NCBI GenBank assembly: GCA_009731375.1
Contig: BJOX01000032.1
Span: 875,612-905,697 of the forward strand
Direction of reading: 5' to 3'
DNA length: 30,086 bases
Source of the DNA: Paulinella micropora
Taxonomy: Eukaryota > Cercozoa > Imbricatea > Euglyphida
Of this stretch, positions 17,760 to 25,460 are shown piece by piece. The translations under genes were made by a program, and so were the position numbers. Position 1 is the stretch's first letter, and every line of letters starts with the position of its first letter. Below the pieces are notes generated by a model. The model searched no databases, was not told where the DNA came from, and was given only the letters and a program-made list of their open reading frames with translations.

Positions 17760-19000
17760 TCAATGGTCTTCTAAGAAATTAACTATAACACTTACATTGC
17801 TTCCATTATTAACAGTCGAAACAGACTTTTGTAAAAATGTTAGATTTTCGCCAGTAGCGAGTTGTATGTCGTAAGTTCGCAGGTCGATAAGCTGGCTAGA
17901 AGTAGCATTAACAAAAAGTTTAAGAATTACGTCCGTTATAGTGGCACCACCGAGGGCAGTCGCAGCGATGTCCTTTGATACGATTGAAGTTTTAGAATCA
18001 ATATCAGCAAAGTTCTCACCCGTAAGTGCTCCAGTCGTTTTCACAATTCTCACTATGTTAACCTTGCTGTCTTCGTTCGATATGCTCACGAGAGTTGGGT
18101 AAACAATTGAATAATTTGTTGCGGCACCATTAAAAAGTGATTTATTTTTTATGCTGAGAATTGGGCTTTCAGTAGTGCTCGCTGGCTCACTTCCTTCCGC
18201 CTCGTTCGATATGCTCGAATTAATAGTGTTGGAGCCCTCAATAAACATACTACAACTTGCCGTTTTCAAACTTTGTATTCCAGTTCCAGCATTATTATTA
18301 AATATTCGTGCCACAAATGGGAGAGTTGTATTTTGTAGACTGACACCAGTGTTGGCATTAGCATACTTAATCATATGAACTTGCTGGAATTCGCCCGTCG
18401 TTTGATTCTCAATCGAAAACTTAAATACTGAAATTGAATTTGAAACACGTTTCCCTTTGTCCAATCTAGTCTAGGCATATCGCCAGTTCCATCACGCGGG
18501 TCATTCCATCCCGCTTGTGGAAACAAGGTAGGCACTCCTGCTTTGGTATGGAGAATATTCATACCGTCATTTTTGGTCTTGTAAAAATAGAAACCATTCT
18601 CTAATCCACTATCACCAATACCAATCAATGAATAGTAGTCCTTGGTTTCGTCCGTAGCCCATAAGGCAGTGAAGCGACACATAACTCCCATCCCTGCTCT
18701 GTATTTAATTCTTTTTTTGCTTACCATAATGGCATCGGCGGTAGCTTTCGCATCTGTTTTCAATTCAGCCATATTCGCATTAAATGCTACTGTCGCATTA
18801 GTTTGAGTTAATGTCCATATCCGTGTATTAACTGTGTATGGAAAGATTTCTTGTAAGACTGGAGTTAATGAGCTGGTTAGTGTTTCACCAAAGGCTGTTT
18901 TCATATTATTGGTTTCAATGTTGCCGTCATATCCAACTTTGACATTTATAAAATCTTCGTCAGGATTTTGTGCTATCAAATTTCTCTGATGAGTTGTCAT
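17760..19000 (-). pseudogene. Virion structural (spike/fibre-like) protein, frameshifted
   Basis: About 413 codons. The ATG at 19000 is preceded by an AATATAGG motif 5 nt away. The first frame (19000-18371) contains VGYDGNIETNN and a FPYTVNTRIWTL region. The second (18464-17760) is rich in Ser/Thr/Asn/Ala and matches the gene at 1-417 in the left element. The frames switch near 18425-18435 (a TTTAAG stretch), a one-base indel. No enzymatic motif is seen. Position directly downstream of the capsid candidate and conservation in both elements point to a virion surface or vertex component. A cellular gene or a tail-spike homologue cannot be excluded from sequence alone. Confidence 0.55.
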
Positions 19001-19004
19001 AGTT

Positions 19005-19012
19005 CCTATATT
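19005..19012 (-). promoter_or_regulatory. AATATAGG start-proximal motif (structural gene)
   Basis: Coding-strand AATATAGG, 4 nt before the ATG at 19000. Confidence 0.45.
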
Positions 19013-19044
19013 ATTAAAAAAATAAATTAACTTACAAAAATTAA

Positions 19045-20637
19045 TTAAGACATAATAATTTCAATTCCCTTAACAAGCACACTTCGTTGAAGAATAGCAT
19101 AAGTGTAATGGTTGAGATTGTTTCCAGCGGTAGTTGACACAAATTCATATCGCCTCTCGGTATCTAGACTCAAACCGCTTACCTCATAGCCGTCAGTATC
19201 CTTATCACACAGCGGGCGGTTGTTATCCCAAGTATCAACATGGAACCAGTTGTAATGATAGACATCGCTGTTTAGGATAGCACTTCCCTTCAGCTTATCG
19301 TTCAAAATCATATAATCCTCATTCTCAGAAGTGTCAATATCAAACTGTTCAAGGCGAGTCCCATCAAGTGTTGTATAATAAGTAATAATTTTCGCATCCG
19401 CCCTGTTATCATTGTCAAAAGCGGTATTTGAACTATCAGTGTTGTTAAAAGCAGAAGTGTATATACGACGAATTCTCTCACCCTGCGAGCGGTTCATCTT
19501 AATGACATAGTTTTGTTGTGCTGTTTGAAGATTTTGCTTCCACGAGATGGGATACTCAATCTTAAATGGAAAGCCCTCACCCGCAATCTTTTGCTGGACA
19601 CCAAGGATGACATTCGGGTCGGTTTCTACGGACAGGAACAAATTCAAGTTTGAAACAGTGGCTCCAACAATAGTCGCAGCGGCTCCGCCCGCCACACTCT
19701 TCGCATCCGTTCCATAGCAGAAAGCACGGTTAGTTCCTTCCCACACAATTCGCAAGTCGAGGATTTCATTGAAGCCGGTAGTCTTATCCAATTCAAAAAT
19801 AGTGCCGAACAGCATACCCAAAGGAAGTTTAACATTGATAACAGGGTCAGCGGTCGCATTAGTTTCTCCTTCAAAATACTTTGCTTCTTCATATGCCACA
19901 TTAACGAAACTAGCATTACCAGTTCCATTAGCAACCAGCAAGTCATTATGACGGCGAGCTGTAATAGAAGGATGGTCAAATGCATCAGCCAGTTCTGCTT
20001 GTATGGTAGTAGATAAGGCACGAAGGTTGTCTTTGACAGTGTTGATTTTTCCTTCAGGTCAGTAATCGCTGCATTAACCACAGCATCTGAATAAGTTATT
20101 ACCAGCTGTAGCGATAGCAGTGTGTGCGGCAACATTTCCAACCGCCGCAACCGCCGCAGTGTTCATAGAATTAATTCTAGCATAACTTGTTGCTTTTGCT
20201 GCAAATGTAGTTGGCGCATTACACTTTTGAAGCATACCTCCGCTAGATACGCCCGCCCCATGATTTTCAAGAGACATAAACTTTTGATAACTAATCTCAG
20301 GCTTCCATACAATCGTCGTGTAGTTGCAGACATTTTGGAGATTACACAAATACAAACCACTTCTGGTTCTCAATTCAATTGTTCTAATCATAGACAGACA
20401 ATCCATAAAAATACGATTATAACCAACCGATGCTGCAGGAGTGTAAGTAAATCGCAACACAGACCTCGCAAGGTTCAAAGGGCGAGTGGGGATTTCAAAT
20501 GTGCTCTCACTTCCTCCAGCGGTTGTGAGAGTAATATTCGCCGACCCTTCACGGCTTGTGAGTTTATTCAACTCATACTTTCCAGTGAGCAGTTCCTTGG
20601 ACTGATGGACGAGTTCGCCGCCGTATTGGACTAACAT
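19045..20637 (-). pseudogene. Major capsid protein candidate (double jelly-roll type), doubly frameshifted
   Basis: About 530 codons, from the ATG at 20637 (MLVQYGGELVHQSKEL) to a stop at 19045. It is a beta-rich soluble protein with no enzymatic motif, in the size range of Polinton/PLV major capsid proteins and lying next to penton, protease and ATPase genes. Landmarks are SREGSANITLTT, RPLNLARSVLRF and PEISYQKFMSLENHG in the N-terminal part, and LPLGMLFG, FPFKIEYPISW and the C-terminal NLNHYTYAILQRSVLVKGIEI. The frame leaves and returns to the same phase across ~20050-20100, so two compensating indels flank a ~45-nt segment; the original frame stops at 20074. Identification rests on context, size and composition, not on a diagnostic motif. 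Confidence 0.6.
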
Positions 20638-20658
20638 TTTTCTTTTTTTTGCTTGCGG

Positions 20659-20668
20659 TTCTATATAA
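20659..20668 (-). promoter_or_regulatory. TTATATAGAA start-proximal motif (capsid gene)
   Basis: Coding-strand TTATATAGAA, 21 nt upstream of the capsid ATG; a purine-rich AAAAAAAAGAAAA leader follows. Confidence 0.4.
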
Positions 20669-20695
20669 AAATATATAATTCTAAAATTAAATTAA

Positions 20696-21512
20696 TTAAC
20701 GAGATTTTAACCAATTAAAAAAGGATGAAAATAAATTAAAATAATTCGTCTCGCGATAAATTAACAACGTCATTACAATGCCGAGCCCGTTGAGGTTAAT
20801 TGGTTGGTCGTTTTCGTCCGTTAAGTAAAACAGATAAACATTGTTTGAACTAGCGGACAGCCTTTTGTCATACTCCGACCCGCTTCCGTCGTAGATAACA
20901 GAGCCGAACGGGATTTCATTCGCTGTGTATATTTCTTGCAGCACCTGGTTATCGCCTTCGCCAATGAGGTCCGACTGTAGATACAATGTTTTTCCTCCAG
21001 TCAATATTATGACATTTGGGGACCTCAAGTTATTATTAGCAAAATAAATATGTCGAGCTACGGTCAAAACCCATTACTTCGTGGATGCGAGTTTCGCCAT
21101 CAAATATAAATCTCGGTTGAATGTTAATGGGGTTGTTAGCAACTGTAAACAATTACTTACCGTCTTCTGGGTCTGTATTCGTGTTGTTGCTTGTTATTGT
21201 ATATGTGTAATGGTTTGGACTGTCTGCGGTTAGCACTTCGGCCAGCTTATTTTTTAAGTTGTTCATTGTATAGTTGCCCTCTGGTATCGTAAGGAGTGCC
21301 TCGTTGCCGTTTTCGCTCAGAGTAAAAGTGTTGTAAGGACTTGCCACAGAGTAATATGATTTCGGCACATAGATATGTAAAATTTTACAATGTGTCGGGT
21401 TGTCTAACCCCTTCATATCGATGGAGTGAGTGAAATCACTGTCTGTGTCGTTTATCCTATTTTTGCTATTGACATAGTAAATGTTAGAGCTCCTGCCTCC
21501 GCGATAATACAT
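20696..21512 (-). pseudogene. Penton / minor capsid protein candidate, disrupted
   Basis: About 270 codons. The start is the ATG at 21512 (MYYRGGRSSNIYYVNSK), preceded by a TATATATA motif. The N-terminal part (SKNRINDTDSDFTHSI, then CKILHIYVPKSYY, then EGNYTMNNLKNKL) has the layout of the single jelly-roll minor capsid proteins of PLVs and adintoviruses. An in-frame TAA at 21153-21155 and a frameshift near 21040-21050 split it. The C-terminal part (20696-21067) includes LTGGKTLYLQSDLIG and ends INLNGLGIVMTLLIYRE. It lies between the capsid candidate and the protease on the same strand. Function is inferred from order and family resemblance. Confidence 0.55.
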
Positions 21513-21520
21513 CAAAAAAT

Positions 21521-21533
21521 TACATATATATAG
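21521..21533 (-). promoter_or_regulatory. CCTATATATATG motif before penton candidate
   Basis: The coding strand reads CTATATATATGTA about 8 nt before the ATG at 21512. Confidence 0.4.
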
Positions 21534-21560
21534 GAGAATATATTTTTTGTTTTAATTGCT

Positions 21561-22016
21561 TCAAATATACGTATCAAAGCCGTAGCCGTTCTGGGCTTTC
21601 AGTTCTTCCGCTTCTTTTTCTTTTAAGTCTGTGAAACCGCTAGCAAATTTAAATCTCACTCCTTTTGCTCTCAGGAGAAGAAATCGTATCGAGTGCCATC
21701 CGCAAGTATCCGAGGTGTCGCTTTGTTGTTTTACTTGATTAACCTTCATTAATAAATAACTATCAGGACTGCTTTTATCTAACAGCTGTTTCATTTGATG
21801 TTGGAAAAGTTCAGTCGGCTCATATTCGGCTAGCGGGTCATAAACTTCAACAGCCCTGTCTCCATTCAAAGAAATCCAAACTGCTATCCAGTGCGAGCCT
21901 CCTTGATTATGGCGGTCTAAGCCCATTATGAAACCGTATCGCTTTCTGCTTCCTGGGTTTAAAGTGTTGAGTTGGTCGCTTGGAACTGTGCCGAGAAACC
22001 ACTTATGTTTTTTCAT
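21561..22016 (-). CDS. Adenovirus-type (Ulp1-like) cysteine protease
   Basis: 151 residues, intact. It cleaves virion precursor proteins during maturation in related viruses (established for adenovirus; assigned here by homology of motifs). The catalytic layout is clear: GGSHWIAVWI with the His, about 19 residues on VYDPL with the Asp, then a Gln/Asp-rich stretch and DTCGWHSIRFLL with the nucleophile Cys. Length is slightly short of the usual ~200 residues. The ATG at 22014-22016 lies 8 nt after the stop of the upstream coiled-coil gene and has no TATATAG motif of its own, so the two may share a transcript. No disruption is visible, unlike most neighbours. Confidence 0.85.
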   Translation of the reverse strand: MKKHKWFLGTVPSDQLNTLNPGSRKRYGFIMGLDRHNQGGSHWIAVWISLNGDRAVEVYDPLAEYEPTELFQHQMKQLLDKSSPDSYLLMKVNQVKQQSDTSDTCGWHSIRFLLLRAKGVRFKFASGFTDLKEKEAEELKAQNGYGFDTYI

Positions 22017-22024
22017 AATCTCAT

Positions 22025-23171
22025 TTATTTCGTGTCATTAAACCTCTGTAGGGGTCTGAGGTGGTGCGGGAGCCTGCTCCTGGAGTGTCGTTTTCTAAAG
22101 GTGGTGGTTGTGTATCTGGTGGTGGTTGCGTGTCTGCTTGGGGTGCTTGTTGTTGGTCTGATTGGGGTGCTTGTTGTTGGTCTGCTTGGGGTGCTGGTGC
22201 TTGTCCCTGCGTCAGCTCAAATATTAGCTGTTTAGCCTCTGGTGAATTAGGGGTTGGTTGTTGTGTCTGGGTAGCGGGGTTGTTGGAGGTTGTTTTGTCT
22301 GTGGTTTTTTCTTTTCTTTTACAAGTTTATCTAGTTTGTCCCAGCCTTCATCGGGAGAAGTTATGTTTTCGGTAAATTTTTGAGTGTATAACCATTGTTT
22401 CAATGTCTCTGAATAATTTTTTTTTTTACCTTTTGGTTTTACAATTTTAATATCAATGCCTGCTTTTATGAGACTGGATACTACAGAGTCATTTTTAGGT
22501 TTTCCAGTATTTTTTCGTTTTAATCTCATACCCTCTGTAAACATAGCATCAATAATTCTTTTTCTCTTTTCGTCTTTCAAATCTTTTTCTTGCTTGTTTA
22601 CTTCATCAGTTATATCAGTTATTCCTCATCAGTTATATCAGTTATTCCGCTTGGAGATGATTTTGGAGTGTGTTTTTTTGGCGTTTTTTCTTCAACAGGC
22701 TCTTAATAGTCCTTGCTTAGTTCTCCGTAATTCCTCAATAAGTCGTCGCTCTTTCCTGAGTTCTCGGTCCTTTTCATCCTGTCTTTCTTGTATGTCGGCT
22801 AATTCTTTGCGGTGTTGCCTCTTCCTTTCCTGGTCTTTTTCTTCAATGTCCGCTTTCTCCTTCTTGTCTATGGCTTCTATCTTTTCATATTTCTCCTGCT
22901 TGAGTTTATCTAAGTGGTCTTGAATAGCCATTCTTGTGTTCTGTTCAATCTCTGACAAGCTTTGAACTTTTTTCTTGTCTTCCTTCTTTGTCTTCGCACT
23001 CTTCGGTCTTCCTAAATATTTCATAAATAGCTTAACGATTTGAAGTGTTGATAAGTTATTTGTCTTATTTCCAAAGTTTAGATATGCTCTCTTACCTTTT
23101 ACTTTGATATATGGCCGACCATCCTTCGTTCTGTATATCCTCGGCGGTCGTTGTTTAAGTTTCTTTCGCAT
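22025..23171 (-). pseudogene. Coiled-coil protein with Pro/Gln-rich tail, frameshifted three times
   Basis: About 380 codons in several frames. The ATG at 23171 follows AATATAG by one base. The N-terminus is basic with RIYRTKDGRPYIKVKGKRAYL, a pattern recurring in proteins of giant viruses and PLVs. Residues ~60-155 form a long Lys/Glu-rich coiled coil. A middle region (22580-22224) is basic, and the tail has repeats of the type QAPQADQQ followed by DTQPPP, ending at a TAA at 22025-22027. Breaks: an indel near 22710; a 23-bp tandem duplication at 22603-22648; an indel near 22275-22290. It sits between the protease and a small basic protein on the same strand. A virion-associated or scaffold-like role is a guess from composition and place. 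Confidence 0.5.
22603..22648 (-). repeat. 23-bp tandem duplication in the coiled-coil gene
   Basis: TCATCAGTTATATCAGTTATTCC-type unit repeated exactly (22603-22625, 22626-22648). Being 23 bp, it shifts the reading frame, and a stop appears inside the second unit. Confidence 0.85.
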
Positions 23172-23172
23172 T

Positions 23173-23179
23173 CTATATT
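23173..23179 (-). promoter_or_regulatory. AATATAG start-proximal motif (coiled-coil gene)
   Basis: Coding-strand AATATAG, separated from the ATG at 23171 by a single base. Confidence 0.45.
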
Positions 23180-23216
23180 GTTAGTAAAAAAAATAATAGA
23201 AAGTTTAGTTTAATAT

Positions 23217-23468
23217 TTAAAATTTAAGTGCTCCACGACCTCGTTGCTTTCCGTATCACATATCGCTCGCAACCTTTTGAACTTTGTCAGCATAAGGAAC
23301 GCCAACTCTATCCAAAGCTCCAGCTAAGCGAGAGATTGTTTTGTCCTTTTTCAAATAGTTATTAATAGACCTAAATGTATTGTCGACCTTTTCCCAGTTT
23401 ATTTTCCCTCCCTTTTGCCCACAACCCTTTTGTTTCTTGCGACCAGTTTTCTTTTTTCCGCCCGCCAT
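23217..23468 (-). pseudogene. Small basic virion-core-like protein, nonsense near C-terminus
   Basis: An ATG at 23468 opens a 70-residue frame, MAGGKKKTGRKKQKGCGQKGGK, very Lys/Gly-rich, then a helix with SRLAGALDRVGVPYADKVQ. It stops at TGA 23256-23258. The same frame continues past this stop for 12 more codons (YGKQRGRGALKF) to a TAA at 23217-23219. Short basic proteins ending in such Gly/Arg/Lys tails are common core or packaging proteins in this virus group, so the TGA is more likely a nonsense mutation than the original end. There is no TATATAG motif adjacent to the start. DNA condensation in the virion is inferred from composition only. Confidence 0.5.
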
Positions 23469-23595
23469 TGTGTTTGAGTTTCTTGTTATTTTCTGACTGT
23501 TGGAATGACTTCAACCCTTGTTGTTTTCCAGACCATTATAATATATGGAAAAAAACAATTAATAATAAATTCATAAAAATCGTTTATTGAAATTA

Positions 23596-23634
23596 GTCCC
23601 GCAAGCGGGACAATTGACTATCGCAAGCGATAGT
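23596..23634 (-). terminator. Twin perfect hairpins overlapping the ATPase stop codon
   Basis: GTCCCGC-AA-GCGGGAC (23596-23611) and ACTATCGC-AA-GCGATAGT (23617-23634), both perfect with 2-nt loops. The ATPase stop codon (23618-23620) lies inside the second. Placement at the gene end fits a hairpin-based 3'-end signal as described for mimivirus and Sputnik (inference here). Confidence 0.5.
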
Positions 23635-24434
23635 TAAAATTTTGCCTTAGTTCGTCCGGTACCGCATCAACATACAAAAAGTTAAACCTCTGTTTCGTCG
23701 CCTCGTGATATTTTTCAATGAAGTAGTTGAGGTCGTAGCCGAGGTCCAGATGCTTATACACGAGTTCTATTTTATCAACACTCTGTCCAGGAAAAATAAG
23801 AAGGTAGTCCAGCTGTTTAATCGCCTCAGGCCGTAAGTCGTTAAGATACTGCGAGCTCATAATCACTTTTGACTTATAGTGTCTATTTTCTTTTTTAAAG
23901 GTCGCTCACGGACTTATCCCTTAAACCTGAGCCGAGGTCATCTAAGACAAAAACAACTTCTGGTGTAATGTATTTGCTAGGTCTCTCCACTTTTTCGCCT
24001 CCCTCCTGCTTCTTCTTTTCTTCTTTAAGAAACTTCGGCTTCGGTTCTCCCTCTTTCTCGTCCCGTACAATCTCTCCTTCTTCTTGCTCTTCGTCTGGCT
24101 TATTGAGCTTGTCTAATTCGTAATCAATCACACTGTAGCCGTCTGTTTTCAAATATGTATATATCGCCATCGGGTTTCCTTTTTTCTTGAAGTGCTTAAC
24201 CATTTCTTTGTAAATGTGGTCCTTATGTATCGTGCTGGCTATAATAACAATGCGGGTCCTTTTGTCGGTCGTTTGTTTCAGGATTTCGAACAGTGCGGTC
24301 GTCTTGCCACTCTTCTTGCGAGCGAGAAGAAAAATATTAGCGAACGGCTCATCAAATAACTTATGTCCTTTTGCCAACTTGTCCATCTCCGAATTGCTTG
24401 ACTGGTCTAACTCGTATATCATTAATTTTTCCAT
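23618..24434 (-). pseudogene. FtsK/HerA-superfamily DNA-packaging ATPase, one frameshift
   Basis: The ATG at 24434 is chosen over the longer upstream frame because an AATATAG motif ends 5 nt before it. Walker A is ARKKSGKTT at residues ~32-40 and Walker B is VVFVLDDLG at ~163-171. Between them is a charged, probably disordered insert (DEEQEEGEIVRDEKEGEP). The frame stops at DKSVSDL (CTT TAA, 23895) and resumes in the +1 frame with VIMSSQYLNDL and a conserved-looking C-terminus to 23618. Everything else is intact, so this is either a one-base insertion beside an A-run or a +1 recoding site. The family pumps genomes into A32-type capsids. It is the key packaging marker of this element. Confidence 0.8.
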
Positions 24435-24439
24435 CGTCG

Positions 24440-24446
24440 CTATATT
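24440..24446 (-). promoter_or_regulatory. AATATAG motif deciding the ATPase start
   Basis: Coding-strand AATATAG, 5 nt before the ATG at 24434. Confidence 0.45.
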
Positions 24447-24450
24447 TTTA

Positions 24451-24822
24451 TCAAGCGAGAAATTCCAAACAAATAACAATTCTTCCAGCTATCTGGTCAG
24501 TCTCAATATTACCGCTGTCTGTTTTAAGCGCTTTAAAAGTGTAAACCCCATCGGTCCAACCTACTACCCCCAAGTTGTAGCTGAGATTAGAAATGTTTGC
24601 GATGTTGCTGTCTGCGAATGTGCCAATAATGCCAATGCGGTCCATATGAAGGATTTTTGTTTTCGTTTCCGTCATATCATTTACATAGCGGATAAACTTA
24701 ACATTCATTCTAGTCGGTGTAAAGTTCATTCGAATGTTTTTGTCAAATGTCTTGCTACCATTAACCCCGCCTGGAAAATCATTGCTCAGAAAAATAATCT
24801 TTTGGTATTTGAATTCGCTTAT
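24451..24822 (-). CDS. Unknown protein with apparent start-codon loss
   Basis: The frame ends at 24451, 16 nt before the ATPase start. The first ATG in frame is at 24729, giving 92 residues, but the frame stays open and protein-like upstream (FPGGVNGSKTFDKNIR), back to the AATATAG motif at 24824-24830. The codon one base after that motif is ATA (24820-24822), where other genes of this element have ATG. An ATG-to-ATA change is the simplest reading; initiation at ATA is an alternative. The protein is beta-rich (SNLSYNLGVVGWTDGVYTFKAL, then a hydrophobic end) with no recognised domain. Its place between ATPase and membrane protein suggests a virion component. Confidence 0.45.
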   Translation of the reverse strand: MSEFKYQKIIFLSNDFPGGVNGSKTFDKNIRMNFTPTRMNVKFIRYVNDMTETKTKILHMDRIGIIGTFADSNIANISNLSYNLGVVGWTDGVYTFKALKTDSGNIETDQIAGRIVICLEFLA

Positions 24823-25118
24823 ACTATATTTTGTATAATATATTATGTTATTAATATTATTATTTGTGTGCTCTGTGTTAGGACGGACTGCTTGTGATTT
24901 CTATTCACGTGTCAGCGATAAAAAAATGAAAGTTGTTTTTATTGTATTCAAAAAGGTTGTGTGTATAAGCCGATGAGTGATTGGTGTATTAGTTTTGATG
25001 AAGCCATACCTTTAATCTGTTCAAATGATGCTTCGTGGTATAAAATCTATTCGTTTGAATGCTCGTCTTTTTGAAAAAAAGGACACAAAAACCGGGTTCG
25101 AAAGGGGCGGAGGTCCTT
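24823..25118. other. Intergenic region without a confident gene
   Basis: AT-rich, 296 bp. It holds the AATATAG motif at its left edge, a TCACGTGTC sequence, and a 33-codon open frame (24974-25075, +, starting MSDWCISFDEA) that lacks a start-proximal motif and is too short to call. Confidence 0.5.
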
Positions 25119-25460
25119 TCATTTCTTTGAACTAGAAGGCGATGGAAGGCAAATGCCGATAAGTAAGGTTAAAGTACCTACATAAGTGTTGGCAACCTCA
25201 CACTGCAAGTTCTTTTCAGATAGTCTCACGATACACAGGGTTATAATTGCGATAATTATAGCAATTTGAAACAGATACTTAATAAGTCTGCTGTCAGTTT
25301 TTCGCTTAGTCAAACAGCAATCCCAGCTGTCATCGTATTCGTGGTCTAATTTTTTTTCTTCCTGCTTAATTTGGACATCAATCACACGGTTCTTCAACTC
25401 TGGTGTTAGTTCGCCATCTACTTCTATGACTGGTGGTGGAGGGTGTAATCTAGGAGGCAT
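25119..25460 (-). CDS. Small membrane protein with two transmembrane segments
   Basis: 113 residues, intact. A Pro-rich N-terminus (PPRLHPPPPV) and a charged region with a Cys pair (WDCCLTKRK) precede two hydrophobic stretches: ~63-80 (FQIAIIIAIITLCIV) and ~90-105 (YVGTLTLLIGICLPS). It ends in a LPSPSS tail. Small two-helix membrane proteins ending in a similar PSP tail occur in PLVs and virophages, so a virion membrane or entry role is plausible. The ATG overlaps the stop codon region of the fibre gene by about 11 nt in another frame, with no TATATAG motif nearby, implying expression from the fibre transcript or by reinitiation. Confidence 0.65.
   Translation of the reverse strand: MPPRLHPPPPVIEVDGELTPELKNRVIDVQIKQEEKKLDHEYDDSWDCCLTKRKTDSRLIKYLFQIAIIIAIITLCIVRLSEKNLQCEVANTYVGTLTLLIGICLPSPSSSKK

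Noticed and set aside
21130-21160. A minute GT-AG intron (GTAAGT ... TTTACAG, 18 nt) spanning the in-frame TAA of the penton candidate
   Set aside because: Removal would keep the frame, but 18 nt is far below usual intron size, and a single-base change from a Gln codon explains the TAA more simply.
14078-23258. TGA reassigned to glycine, because TGA stands where Gly is expected at 14078-14080 and near the end of the small basic gene at 23256-23258
   Set aside because: GGA is used normally for Gly throughout, the left polB ends at TGA, and both cases are single G-to-T changes in an element with many other disabling mutations.
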